Positions 7,900 through 15,827 of a stretch of DNA of 64,000 bases are shown in pieces. This DNA comes from Actinoplanes auranticolor (GTDB lineage: Bacteria > Actinomycetota > Actinomycetes > Mycobacteriales > Micromonosporaceae). The stretch spans positions 1 to 64,000 of the forward strand of contig NZ_BOQL01000063.1 of assembly GCF_018332655.1 (NCBI RefSeq), in the 5' to 3' direction. The notes below the pieces were generated by a model. It worked only from the letters and a program-made list of their open reading frames with translations, was not told where the DNA came from and made no database searches. A program made the position numbers and the translations under genes. How positions within the stretch are numbered: the stretch's first letter is position 1; each line of letters opens with the position of its first letter.

Positions 7900-8679
7900 T
7901 CAGATCTCCGCGATCAGGTCCGCGACGCTGTCCACGATGCGCGACGGCCGGTACGGATACCGCTCGCTCTCCGCCCGCGTGCTGATCCCGGTCAGCACCA
8001 GGATCGTCTCCAGCCCCGCCTCCAGGCCGCACAGCACGTCGGTGTCCATCCGGTCGCCGATCATCGCCGTGCTCTCGCTGTGCCCGCCGATCACGTTCAG
8101 CGCCGAGCGCATCATCATCGGGTTCGGCTTGCCCACGAAGTACGGGTCGACACCGGTCGCCTTCGAGATCATCGCCGCCACCGAGCCGGCCGCCGGCAGC
8201 GCGCCCTCGTTGGAGGGGCCGGTCGGGTCCGGGTTCGTACAGATGAAGCGGGCGCCGTCGTTGATCAGGCGGACCGCCTTGGTGATCGCCTCGAAGCTGT
8301 ACGTGCGGGTCTCGCCGAGCACCACGTAGTCCGGCGCGTAGTCGGTCAGCACGTAACCGACCGCGTGCATCGCCGTGGTCAGGCCGGCCTCGCCGATCAC
8401 GTACGCGGTGCCGCCCGGGCGCTGGTCGGCCAGGAACTGCGCGGTCGCCAGGGCCGCCGTCCAGATCGACTGCTCGGGCACGTCGAAGCCCATCCGGGCC
8501 AGCCGGGCCTGCAGGTCGCGAGGGGTGTAGATGGAGTTGTTGGTGAGGATGAGGAAGGGCTTGCCGGACTGCTTCATCCGGTTGACGAACTCGGGCGCAC
8601 CCGGGACCGGCTCGCCCTCGTGGACGAGGACCCCGTCCATGTCGGTGAGCCAGCTCTCGACAGCCTTGCGCTCGGTCAT
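7900..8679 (-). CDS. HAD-IIA family phosphatase (NagD-like)
   Basis: A 259-residue protein from ATG 8679, whose first base is the last base of the hemH stop (TGATG), so translation should be coupled. Motif I is TDMDGVLVHEG, motif II is LTNNS, the C2A cap follows, and then GKPNPMMM (Lys) and motif IV IGDRMDTDVLCGLEAG. This is the NagD/4-nitrophenylphosphatase/phosphoglycolate-phosphatase-like subgroup. Sugar or nucleoside phosphates are likely substrates, but none can be named. It is the last gene of the fabG-fabI-hemH transcription direction. Confidence 0.9.
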   Translation of the reverse strand: MTERKAVESWLTDMDGVLVHEGEPVPGAPEFVNRMKQSGKPFLILTNNSIYTPRDLQARLARMGFDVPEQSIWTAALATAQFLADQRPGGTAYVIGEAGLTTAMHAVGYVLTDYAPDYVVLGETRTYSFEAITKAVRLINDGARFICTNPDPTGPSNEGALPAAGSVAAMISKATGVDPYFVGKPNPMMMRSALNVIGGHSESTAMIGDRMDTDVLCGLEAGLETILVLTGISTRAESERYPYRPSRIVDSVADLIAEI

Positions 8680-9707
8680 CAGGCTCCTCGGCGTTGCGGG
8701 GGCGGGCAGCAGTTGGCGGGGCACTGGTCCCAGACCGGCAGCGTACCGAGCCGTTCCCGGGCGACGCCGTTCGTCCGCTCCTCGACCAGCTCACGCACCA
8801 TCGTGACGAACCGGGGGTCGGTGCCGGGGGTGCCCGCGCGGGCGTAGCCCAGGCCGAGCTCCGCGGCGGTGTCCCGGGCCTCGTTGTCCAGGTCCCAGAG
8901 CACTTCCAGGTGGTCCGAGACGAAGCCGATCGGGCTGACCACCACGTCGGTGACGTCCTTGGAGGCCAGCGCGGTCAGGTGGTCGTTGATGTCCGGCTCC
9001 AGCCACGGCACCTGCGGCGGGCCGGACCGGCTCTGCCAGACCAGGTCCCAGGGCAGGTCGGGTGCGGCGGCGGCGTGCACCAGCGCGGCGGTCTCGTGCA
9101 GCTGGGCCTCGTAACGGCCGCCGTCGGGGCCGGCAGTCCTGGCCATCGACACCGGGATGGAGTGTGCGGTGAAGACCAGCCGGGTGCTGGCCCGGCGGGC
9201 CGGGTCCAGCTGGGCCAGGGCAGCGGTGACCGCGTCGGCGTGCGGGGCGACGAAGCCGGGGTGGTCGTGGAACTGGCGCAGCTTGGCCACGGCCGGCGCG
9301 CTCGGACCGACCTTCGCGCGGGCCTGGGCGATGTCCTCCCAGTACTGCTTGCAGGAGGAGTAGCCGCCGTACGCGCTGGTGGCGAAGCCGAGCGCCGAGG
9401 TGATGCCGTCGTCGCGCATCTGCGCCATGGTGTCGGCGAGCATCGGCTGCCAGTTGCGGTTGCCCCAGTACGTGGGCAGCGTGATGCCGTGCGCGCGGAA
9501 GTCCGCCGTCACCGCCGCCAGCAGGTCACGGCACTGCTGGTTGATCGGGGAGACGCCGCCGAAGTGGTAGTAGTGCTCGGCCACCTCGGCCAGACGTTCC
9601 TCGGGGATGCCCCGCCCGCGCGTCACGTTGCGCAGGAACGGCATCACATCGTCGGGGTGCTCGGGGCCACCGAAGGACAGCAGGAGGAACGCGTCGTACG
9701 CCACCAC
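8679..9707 (-). CDS. hemH: Ferrochelatase (coproporphyrin III ferrochelatase)
   Basis: A 342-residue protein, start GTG 9707 with GTG 9704 as a close alternative. It inserts Fe2+ into coproporphyrin III in the actinobacterial coproporphyrin-dependent haem pathway (also named cpfC). Seen: LLLSFGGPEHPDDVMPFL, SAYGGYSSCKQYWED, the catalytic-His strand FTAHSIP, and VSPIGFVSDHLEVLWDLDNEA. The C-terminus DQCPANCCPPP holds three cysteines, consistent with the [2Fe-2S] ligands of actinobacterial enzymes. It follows fabI and fabG as in mycobacteria (inhA-hemH). Confidence 0.96.
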   Translation of the reverse strand: MVAYDAFLLLSFGGPEHPDDVMPFLRNVTRGRGIPEERLAEVAEHYYHFGGVSPINQQCRDLLAAVTADFRAHGITLPTYWGNRNWQPMLADTMAQMRDDGITSALGFATSAYGGYSSCKQYWEDIAQARAKVGPSAPAVAKLRQFHDHPGFVAPHADAVTAALAQLDPARRASTRLVFTAHSIPVSMARTAGPDGGRYEAQLHETAALVHAAAAPDLPWDLVWQSRSGPPQVPWLEPDINDHLTALASKDVTDVVVSPIGFVSDHLEVLWDLDNEARDTAAELGLGYARAGTPGTDPRFVTMVRELVEERTNGVARERLGTLPVWDQCPANCCPPPQRRGA

Positions 9708-9758
9708 CCCATCCTCCCTCGCCCGGCGGGGTGGCCCACAGCCACCCCCGCCAGGTGT

Positions 9759-10526
9759 TCAGGCGCCGAGAGCGTGGTACCCGCCGTCGACGTGCACGAT
9801 CTCGCCCGTGGTGGCCGGGAACCAGTCGGACAGCAGGGCACAGACCGCCCGCGCGGCCGGCTCCTGGTCGCTCAGGTCCCAGCCCAGCGGCGCGCGTTCC
9901 GCCCAGGCCTCCTCGAACTGCTCGAAGCCCGGGATCGACTTGGCGGCCATCGTGCGCAGCGGCCCGGCGGACACCAGGTTGCTGCGGATGCCCTGCTTGC
10001 CCAGGTGCAGCGCGAGGTAGCGGGAGGCCGATTCCAGGCCCGCCTTGGCCACGCCCATCCAGTCGTAGACCGGCCACGCCTTGGTCGCGTCGAAGGTCAG
10101 GCCGACGATGCTGCCGCCCGGGCCCATCAGCGGCAGGCAGGCGGTGGCCAGCGACTTGTACGAGTACGTCGACACCTGCAGCGCCGTGGCGACGTCCTCC
10201 CAGGGGGCGTCCAGGAAACCGCCACCGAGGCAGCTCTGCGGGGCGAAACCGATCGAGTGCACCACGCCGTCGAGCCCGTCCACGTGCTCGCGCACCTTGT
10301 CGGCGATGCCGGCGAGCTGCTCCGGGTTGGTCACGTCCAGCTCGATGACCGGAGCCGGCTCCGGCAGCCGCTTGGCGATCCGCTCCACGAGCGACATCCG
10401 GCCGAAGCCGGTCAGCACGACCGTCGCGCCGTTCTCCTGGGCGATCTTCGCCACCGAGAACGCGATCGACGCGTCGGTGATGATGCCGGTGATGAGCAGC
10501 CGCTTGCCGGCGAGCAGTCCAGACAC
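9759..10526 (-). CDS. fabI: Enoyl-[acyl-carrier-protein] reductase (NADH), InhA/FabI type
   Basis: A 255-residue SDR-type enoyl-ACP reductase that performs the last reduction of fatty-acid elongation. GTG 10526 is preceded by GGAGAAACGAA. Seen: the modified nucleotide-binding motif GIITDASIAFSVA, the LDVTNPEQL stretch, HSIGFAP, the active site YDWMGVAKAGLES (Tyr-x6-Lys), and GPLRTMAAKSIPGF in the substrate loop. Order and sequence match mycobacterial inhA, the isoniazid/triclosan target. It is probably co-transcribed with fabG, 43 bp upstream. Confidence 0.95.
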   Translation of the reverse strand: MSGLLAGKRLLITGIITDASIAFSVAKIAQENGATVVLTGFGRMSLVERIAKRLPEPAPVIELDVTNPEQLAGIADKVREHVDGLDGVVHSIGFAPQSCLGGGFLDAPWEDVATALQVSTYSYKSLATACLPLMGPGGSIVGLTFDATKAWPVYDWMGVAKAGLESASRYLALHLGKQGIRSNLVSAGPLRTMAAKSIPGFEQFEEAWAERAPLGWDLSDQEPAARAVCALLSDWFPATTGEIVHVDGGYHALGA

Positions 10527-10569
10527 TTCGTTTCTCCGTTTTCGCAGGGCTGGTGGGGTTGGGCGGGGT

Positions 10570-11274
10570 TCAGTGACCCATGCCGAGGCCGCCGTCGACC
10601 GGGATGACCGCGCCCGAGATGTACGCCGCACCGTCCCCGGCGAGGAACGTCACCGCCCGGGCCACCTCGTCCGGCGCCGCCAGCCGCCCGGCGGGGATCG
10701 CCTTGAGGATCTCCGCCTTGCGGGCCTCGGACAGCACGTCGGTCATCTCGGTGTCGATGAAGCCCGGCGCGACCACGTTCGCCGTGATGTTACGGCTGCC
10801 CAGCTCACGGGTGATCGAGCGGGCCATGCCGACCAGCCCGGCCTTGCTGGCCGCGTAGTTGACCTGGCCCGGCCCGCCGTACAGGCCGACGACCGAGGAG
10901 ATGAAGATGATCCGGCCCCACTTGGCCCGCAGCATCTTGCTGCTGGCCCGCTTGGCGACCCGGAACGAGCCGGTCAGGTTGGTGTCCAGCACCCGGCTGA
11001 ACTGCTCCTCGGTCATCCGCAGCAGCAGCGTGTCGTCGGTGATACCGGCGTTGGCCACCACCACCTCGACCGGGCCCAGCTCCTGCTCCACGGTGGTGAA
11101 GGCGGCGTCGACGGCGGCCGAGTCGGTGATGTCGCACTGGACGCCGAACAGACCCTCGGGCGCGCCGCTGCCACGGTGCGTGACGGCGACCCGGTCGCCC
11201 TGCTCGGCGAAGGCCCGCGCGATGGCCAGGCCGATGCCGCGGTTACCTCCGGTCACCAACACGGTGCGGGCCAC
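10570..11274 (-). CDS. fabG: 3-oxoacyl-[acyl-carrier-protein] reductase
   Basis: A 234-residue classical SDR that reduces 3-oxoacyl-ACP with NADPH. GTG 11274 is chosen because AAGGAG lies 6 nt upstream; upstream in-frame codons are not conserved-looking. Seen: VTGGNRGIGLAIA, NAGIT, the catalytic Ser in FISSVVGLYGG, YAASKAGLVG (YxxxK), PGFIDTEMTD and the C-terminal ISGAVIPVDGG. It heads the fabG-fabI-hemH-HAD transcription unit, equivalent to mycobacterial fabG1 (mabA), and is divergent from the histidine kinase gene. Confidence 0.95.
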   Translation of the reverse strand: MARTVLVTGGNRGIGLAIARAFAEQGDRVAVTHRGSGAPEGLFGVQCDITDSAAVDAAFTTVEQELGPVEVVVANAGITDDTLLLRMTEEQFSRVLDTNLTGSFRVAKRASSKMLRAKWGRIIFISSVVGLYGGPGQVNYAASKAGLVGMARSITRELGSRNITANVVAPGFIDTEMTDVLSEARKAEILKAIPAGRLAAPDEVARAVTFLAGDGAAYISGAVIPVDGGLGMGH

Positions 11275-11352
11275 GCGTACTCCTTCGCTCGAGGAACAGA
11301 CCGCTCGAAGACTAGGCGTTACCTGCTGGTAGGACGAAGCCCACCCCTTGTC

Positions 11353-11367
11353 ATACCCGAGTAGGGC
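11353..11367. promoter_or_regulatory. Candidate response-regulator box, copy 1
   Basis: ATACCCGAGTAGGGC lies 58 bp upstream of the histidine kinase start and in the divergent fabG promoter region. A second copy at 13275-13289 is identical in 13 of 15 positions. No other intergenic copy was noticed in the window. Its placement at both ends of the two-component operon suggests the binding site of the encoded NarL-type regulator; this is inference. Confidence 0.5.
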
Positions 11368-11425
11368 ACAGAGATCATCCCGCGGGGGCACGACGGGCCG
11401 GGGCCGGTCACCGTAGCCTGCCGGG

Positions 11426-12622
11426 ATGGAGCTGACCGGTCCCCTGCGCCGCGTGCTGCTGGGCCCGGACCGCCGGCAGCCGCCGGCCCGGACCCGCCGC
11501 TGGGCCCGGATCCGGCTGTACGGCGTCCCGGTGGCCCTGCTCGCGCTGGTCGGCCTGGCCCTGGTAGACGCCACCTACCTGCTCGACAACCGGGACCTCA
11601 ACCGGTTCGTCGCCGGTGCCCTGGCGCTCTGGGCGGTGCTGCCGGTGCTGGTCGCCGTGCGCCGGCCGTTGCTGGCCTGGCGCCTGGCCTATCCCCTGCT
11701 GTTCCTCGGCATCCTCGGCGCGGCCTCGGAAGAGCCCTGGCCCTGGCCCCCGGTGCAGATCTTCGGCTTCCTGTTCGTGCTGGCCGCGCTGGTCCGGCAG
11801 GAGGAGTCCGCCGTCATCGCCTGGGTGACCGCGCTGACCATCGTGCCGGTGCTGGCGTTCGCCCCGCGCGAGAACGTGTGGAGCGTCGTGATGCTGCTGG
11901 TGGCGATGGGGCTCGCGGGTGACCTGGTGTCCCGGCGCCGGCGCAGCCGCGCGGAGCTGACCCGCCAGGCCGAGCTGACCGAGCTGGAGCAGGCCCGGCG
12001 GGCGGTGCTGGAGGAACGCGCCCGGATCGCCCGCGAGATGCACGACGTGGTGGCCCACCACATGTCGATGATCGCCGTGCAGGCGGAAACGGCGCCGTAC
12101 CGGATCACCGGCCTGCCGGCGCCGGCGCTGGCCGAGTTCGGCACCATCGCGGCGGGCGCCCGGGAGGCGCTGGGCGACATGCGGCGGCTGCTGGGCGTGC
12201 TGCGCGCGGAGACCGACGAGTCGTTGCGTACGCCGCAGCCGGGGCTGTCCGACGTGGCGGCGCTGGTCGAGACGGCGCAGCGGGCCGGGGTCGAGGTCAC
12301 CCTGGCCGAGGACGACGTCGCCGAGGTGCCGGAGGCGGTCGGGCTGGCGGCGTACCGGATCGTGCAGGAAGCCCTGGCCAACGCGGCCCGGCACGCGCCC
12401 GGCGGCCCGGTCCGGGTCTCGGTCCGCGGCAGCGCCGAGGCGCTGTTGGTGGAGGTCGGCAACGAAGCCGGCGCACCCACCACCGCGGCCGACGGCCCCG
12501 GGCACGGGCTGGTCGGGATGCGCGAACGGTCCGCCCTGCTCGGCGGCACCCTCGAGGCCGGCCCCGGGCCGGACGGCGGCTACCGGGTCGCGGCCCGGCT
12601 GCCCTTGACGGAGGTCCGATGA
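11426..12622 (+). CDS. Sensor histidine kinase, DesK/NarL-partner type
   Basis: A 398-residue membrane kinase. Four or five hydrophobic segments span about residues 31-165. A coiled linker (RRSRAELTRQAELTELEQARR) leads to the HisKA_3 box EERARIAREMHDVVAHH with H206, then a HATPase with NAARHAPGG (N box) and GHGLVGMRER (G box). TAGCCT at 11414-11419, 6 nt before the ATG, suggests a leaderless start. The stop overlaps the regulator start (ATGA), so this is a cognate pair. The signal sensed is probably at the membrane. Confidence 0.92.
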   Translation: MELTGPLRRVLLGPDRRQPPARTRRWARIRLYGVPVALLALVGLALVDATYLLDNRDLNRFVAGALALWAVLPVLVAVRRPLLAWRLAYPLLFLGILGAASEEPWPWPPVQIFGFLFVLAALVRQEESAVIAWVTALTIVPVLAFAPRENVWSVVMLLVAMGLAGDLVSRRRRSRAELTRQAELTELEQARRAVLEERARIAREMHDVVAHHMSMIAVQAETAPYRITGLPAPALAEFGTIAAGAREALGDMRRLLGVLRAETDESLRTPQPGLSDVAALVETAQRAGVEVTLAEDDVAEVPEAVGLAAYRIVQEALANAARHAPGGPVRVSVRGSAEALLVEVGNEAGAPTTAADGPGHGLVGMRERSALLGGTLEAGPGPDGGYRVAARLPLTEVR

Positions 12623-13275
12623 TCCGGGTACTCATCGCCGACGACCAGGCCATGGTCCGCGAGGGTTTCGGCGCGCTGCTGGCCGCCCAGCCCGACCTGC
12701 TCGTGGTCGGCAGCGCCCCGGACGGCGCCGCGGCCATCGCGGCCGCCCGCCGGCTCGACCCGGACGTGGTGCTGATGGACGTGCGCATGCCGGTCATGGA
12801 CGGCCTGGAGGCGACCCGCCGGTTGCTGACCCCGGGCGCGTCGGTCCGGGTGCTGATCCTGACGACCTTCGACCTCGACGACTACGTGTACGAGGCCCTG
12901 CGCGCCGGGGCCAGCGGCTTCCTGCTCAAGGACGCGCCCGCGGCGGACCTGGTGCACGCGGTCCGGGTCGTCGCCGCCGGTGAGGCCCTGCTGGCGCCGT
13001 CGGTGACCCGCCGGCTCATCGCGGAGTTCGCCGCGCGGCCCCGCAGCCGGCCCCCGCGGCCCACGGCGGCGCACGGTCTGACCCCGCGCGAGACCGACGT
13101 GCTGCGGCTGATCGCCCGCGGCCGGTCCAACCAGGAGATAGCGGCCGAGCTGGTGGTCGCCGAGCAGACGGTGAAGACCCACGTGGGCCGCATCCTGGCC
13201 AAGCTGACCCTGCGGGACCGGGCCCAGGCGGTCGTCTTCGCGTACGAGTCGGGTCTCATAGCCGCGGGCGAGTGA
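12619..13275 (+). CDS. NarL/LuxR-family response regulator
   Basis: A 218-residue regulator overlapping the kinase gene by 4 nt. The receiver has acidic residues D8/D9, phosphoacceptor D54 in LMDVRMPVMDG, a Thr in LTTFD and the Lys in LLKDAPAADLV. The C-terminal LuxR helix-turn-helix covers about 150-210 (LTPRETDVLRLIARG ... EIAAELVVAEQTVKTHV). Likely targets are its own operon and the operon that begins at 13350, because a shared 15-bp box precedes both. Confidence 0.93.
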   Translation: MIRVLIADDQAMVREGFGALLAAQPDLLVVGSAPDGAAAIAAARRLDPDVVLMDVRMPVMDGLEATRRLLTPGASVRVLILTTFDLDDYVYEALRAGASGFLLKDAPAADLVHAVRVVAAGEALLAPSVTRRLIAEFAARPRSRPPRPTAAHGLTPRETDVLRLIARGRSNQEIAAELVVAEQTVKTHVGRILAKLTLRDRAQAVVFAYESGLIAAGE

Positions 13276-13289
13276 TACCCCGGTAGGGC
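13275..13289. promoter_or_regulatory. Candidate response-regulator box, copy 2
   Basis: ATACCCCGGTAGGGC starts at the last base of the response-regulator gene and lies 60 bp before the secreted hydrolase start. Only the two central bases differ from copy 1. The spacing to the downstream start (60 bp) is almost that of copy 1 (58 bp), which favours a functional operator. Confidence 0.5.
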
Positions 13290-13349
13290 CGCGCAGTGAG
13301 CTCCCCGGGGTGACGCCCCCGGCGGTGTCCCCGCCGCAAGGTGCAGGCC

Positions 13350-14186
13350 ATGCGGATCTCCCTGACTCTCCTGCTGTTGTCCCTGGCCCTGCCCCTGCAG
13401 GCGGCACCGCCGGCTCCCGCACCCGTCCGTGCCGGTGAGCCGTACGCGTCCTGGGCCCGCTCCGGACGCCAGTTCCTCACCCTCGACCCGCGCGGCGACG
13501 GACGGGCCGTCGAGGTGCTCGGCGACCTGGCGAGCGCGGAACGCATCGCGGTGCTGGTGCCCGGCGTCGACACCCGGCTGCGGGACTTCGACCGCGGCCT
13601 CGGCGGCGTCTCCCGCCGGGCACCAGCCGTCCAGGCCCGCGCGGTCTACGCCGAACTGCACGCGGCTGATCCCGGCGCACGGGTGGCCGTCGTGGCCTGG
13701 CTCGGCTACGACCCGCCGGAGGGACTGTCCCTGGACTCCGCGCGGGACCTGCGCGCCCGCACCGGCGCGGCCGAGCTGACCACGTTCGTACGCACCCTGC
13801 CCGCCCGGGCCGCGGTGACCCTCATCGGCCACAGTTACGGGGCGCTGGTCGTCGGCCTGGCCGCGCCGCAGCTGCCGCGCGTCACCGACGTCGTCGCGCT
13901 GGGCGCGCCCGGCATGGGTGCGAGCACGGCGGCCGGCCTGGGCGGCGCCCGGGTGTGGTCGGCGCTGGCAGCCGACGACTGGATCCGGCGCATCCCGCAG
14001 CTGCGGGTGGGACACCTCGGCCACGGCCGGCGGCCGTCGTCGCCCGCGTTCGGCGCACTGCCGCTGCCGACCACCGGAGTGACCGGCCACGACGGATATC
14101 TGTGCCCCGGCTCGGCGACATTGAGCGCGGTGGCGGCGGTCATCCTCAACCCTTCCCCGCAGTCCGCCACCGCGGACGCCGCATGA
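13350..14186 (+). CDS. Secreted alpha/beta hydrolase (DUF1023-like)
   Basis: A 278-residue protein from ATG 13350. GTG 13341 is in frame, but AAGG at 13338-13341 suits the ATG. The N-terminal signal peptide is MRISLTLLLLSLALPLQA with an AxA-like cleavage region. It has LVPGVDTRLRDFDRG, VAWLGYDPPEG and nucleophile elbow GHSYGALVVG, then GAPGMG and a late GHDGYL histidine, matching the actinobacterial DUF1023 hydrolases. The stop overlaps the acyltransferase start (ATGA). The target is probably an extracellular ester. Confidence 0.85.
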   Translation: MRISLTLLLLSLALPLQAAPPAPAPVRAGEPYASWARSGRQFLTLDPRGDGRAVEVLGDLASAERIAVLVPGVDTRLRDFDRGLGGVSRRAPAVQARAVYAELHAADPGARVAVVAWLGYDPPEGLSLDSARDLRARTGAAELTTFVRTLPARAAVTLIGHSYGALVVGLAAPQLPRVTDVVALGAPGMGASTAAGLGGARVWSALAADDWIRRIPQLRVGHLGHGRRPSSPAFGALPLPTTGVTGHDGYLCPGSATLSAVAAVILNPSPQSATADAA

Positions 14187-15484
14187 GCGCGGCAACGCGT
14201 GACCGGACCATCGACGCGGTCCGGGCCTACGCGATCGCCGGGGTGGTCGCCGGGCACTGGCTGGTCACCGGGCTGGTCCCGGGTCCGGACGGAATGACGA
14301 CCGCGAGCCCGCTCGCCGCGATGCCCGGCGCGGCCCCGGCTACCTGGCTGCTGCAGACCCTGGGCCTGCTCTTCTTCGCCGGCGGATATGCCGCCGTCCG
14401 CTCGGCCCGCACACGCCGGCCCGCCACCACCGCCGGGCCGATCGGCAGGCCCCGCGGCGCGCTCGCCCGGTTGCTGCGCCCGGCGACCTTCCTGCTGGCC
14501 GGGTGGGCGCTGGTCCTCTTCGCGGGGGCAGCGCTCGGCACTCCCACCGCGACGCTGCGCACGATCGCCGGCCTGGTCGTGAGCCCGCTGTGGTTCCTGC
14601 TGCCCTATCTCGTCCTGCGCGCCGCCACCGGTCCGCTGCGCCGGGTCGTCCGCCGGTTCGGGGTGGCGGCCGTCCTGCCGCCGCTCGTGGCCGTCGCGGC
14701 CGGCGATCTCGGGTTCCTGCCGGACCTCGTGGTGATCCCCGCGGCGTGGTCCATCCCCTGGCTGCTCGGCATGATGCTGGCCGGCAGCGACCGCCACCGC
14801 GCCCCGGCCGCCACCGCTCCACGCGACGGCGCGCCGCACCCCGGCGCCGGCCCGGGCGTCGGCGCCAGCCCCGGGGGCGCCGGCCCCGGGGGCGCCGGCC
14901 CAGGAATAGGCGCCAACCCGGGGACAGGCGACCAACCACAACCCGGCGCAGGCCCGTGGATCGGCGCCGCGCTCGCCTGCAACGGCGCCGCAGCCCTAGC
15001 CGCGCTGATCCTGATCGCCGGCTACCCGGCCAGCGCGGTCGGCGTCCCCGGCGGCACCCGTTCCAATCTGGACCCGCCCACCCTGGCCGCCGTCGCCCTG
15101 GCCGTCACCCAGATCGGTGTCTTCCTGATGCTCCGCGGACCCCTCGCCCGGCTGCTGCGCCACGACCGGGTCCGGCGACCGGTGACCGCGCTCAACCGGG
15201 TGGCCGTGCCGGTGTATCTCGGCCACCAGAGCGTGCTGCTCGTCGTGGCCGGCGCCGCGGCCCTGCTCAACCCCGCGATGCCCGGCCTGCTGACCGCTCC
15301 GGACAGCGCCGGCTGGGCCGGGCAGCGCCTCGCCTGGCTGCCCGTGCTCGCCATCGTTCTCGCGGTTGCGGCCCGTGGCCGACACCACGGCGAGCCCGAT
15401 TACCTTAGGCCCCGCTTAAGAGGTACGCTCTTCGACGGTTCCCGAGCCCGGACTACAAACGGAGGTGATCGCTGTGCGAGATAG
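14183..15484 (+). CDS. Acyltransferase-3 family integral membrane protein
   Basis: A 433-residue protein starting inside the previous stop. RDRTIDAVRAYAIAGVVAGHWLV is the motif-I region of acyltransferase-3 proteins (Arg-x10-His), followed by about nine or ten membrane segments. A hydrophilic Gly/Pro/Ala low-complexity insert (about residues 213-256) splits the transmembrane array. The family transfers acyl groups to sugars or lipids at the membrane. The operon with a secreted hydrolase and a sensor pair suggests envelope modification, which is inference. The last 13 codons overlap a strong hairpin, so the exact C-terminus is less secure. Confidence 0.85.
   Translation: MSAATRDRTIDAVRAYAIAGVVAGHWLVTGLVPGPDGMTTASPLAAMPGAAPATWLLQTLGLLFFAGGYAAVRSARTRRPATTAGPIGRPRGALARLLRPATFLLAGWALVLFAGAALGTPTATLRTIAGLVVSPLWFLLPYLVLRAATGPLRRVVRRFGVAAVLPPLVAVAAGDLGFLPDLVVIPAAWSIPWLLGMMLAGSDRHRAPAATAPRDGAPHPGAGPGVGASPGGAGPGGAGPGIGANPGTGDQPQPGAGPWIGAALACNGAAALAALILIAGYPASAVGVPGGTRSNLDPPTLAAVALAVTQIGVFLMLRGPLARLLRHDRVRRPVTALNRVAVPVYLGHQSVLLVVAGAAALLNPAMPGLLTAPDSAGWAGQRLAWLPVLAIVLAVAARGRHHGEPDYLRPRLRGTLFDGSRARTTNGGDRCAR
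14869..14898 (+). repeat. 15-bp tandem repeat, two copies
   Basis: CCCCGGGGGCGCCGG occurs twice back to back inside the acyltransferase gene and encodes part of its Gly-Pro-Ala linker. Degenerate relatives flank it (14839-14910). It is in frame, so repeat-number change would only lengthen the linker. Confidence 0.8.
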
Positions 15485-15493
15485 CGATCCTCC
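15461..15493 (+). promoter_or_regulatory. Hairpin sequestering a strong ribosome-binding site
   Basis: GGAGGTGATCGCT (15461-15473) pairs with AGCGATCCTCC (15483-15493). There are seven pairs GATCGCT/AGCGATC plus four GGAG/CTCC pairs around a 2-nt bulge, with a 9-nt loop that begins with the GTG of a 17-codon ORF. The Shine-Dalgarno sequence is therefore in the stem and the start in the loop, as in translational switches. It overlaps the end of the acyltransferase gene. Confidence 0.5.
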
Positions 15494-15527
15494 CAGTCGT
15501 GGCCGGGCCGTTCGTCAGCCGCTCTGA
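15474..15527 (+). CDS. Possible 17-residue leader peptide
   Basis: GTG 15474 follows the near-ideal GGAGGTGATCGCT ribosome-binding site and opens V-R-D-S-D-P-P-S-R-G-R-A-V-R-Q-P-L-stop. It is basic, Pro/Arg-rich and has no membrane segment. Its start lies in the loop of the hairpin just described. It could be a regulatory leader peptide or an independent small protein; codon use is uninformative at this length. No homologue is recognised. Confidence 0.3.
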   Translation: MRDSDPPSRGRAVRQPL

Positions 15528-15601
15528 CCTCGACCGCCGCGCGCCCTCACCGGCCGCGGTCCCGAGCCTGACCCGCTGACGCAGCACCCATCCCGCTCCG
15601 A

Positions 15602-15642
15602 CCACCCTTGTGTGGCTCTGTCTGTCTGCCAGAGCCCGGTGG
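15602..15642 (+). terminator. Two-tier stem-loop in the intergenic gap
   Basis: GGCTCTG (15614-15620) pairs perfectly with CAGAGCC (15630-15636) around a 9-nt loop, and CCACC (15602-15606) can pair with GGTGG (15638-15642). There is no U-tract. It may end the acyltransferase/leader transcript or be part of a structured RNA. Otherwise the 343-bp gap (15485-15827) holds only the two small ORFs listed here. Confidence 0.4.
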
Positions 15643-15736
15643 TGTCGTGCCGCGCCGCGACGGGAGCCGGATGCCGGCCGCGATGAATCTGTGTGCGCAC
15701 TTTTCCTGTCGGTCTCCCAACCGGAAAGTCACAGCC

Positions 15737-15823
15737 ATGGGCAAGTTCGTCGCTCCCCTGACCTTCACCATCGCCGCCGCCTGGGTGGTCGTCCTCTTCG
15801 TCCTCGTGCACAGCGCGCCCTGA
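15737..15823 (+). CDS. Possible 28-residue single-span membrane peptide
   Basis: ATG 15737 opens a 28-residue peptide that is almost wholly one membrane helix (MGKFVAPLTF then TIAAAWVVVLFVLVHSAP). GGAAAG at 15722-15727 is a weak ribosome-binding site. An in-frame upstream extension exists but is Cys/Arg-rich and unlike a real N-terminus. Short hydrophobic peptides are common in actinobacteria. The support is the clean transmembrane composition and the stop just before the convergent VWA gene. No family is recognised. Confidence 0.4.
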   Translation: MGKFVAPLTFTIAAAWVVVLFVLVHSAP

Positions 15824-15827
15824 CCCG

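Noticed and set aside
8694..10607. 637-codon open frame opposite hemH and fabI
   Set aside because: It spans two well-supported genes and their gap in antisense, which no single real protein would do.
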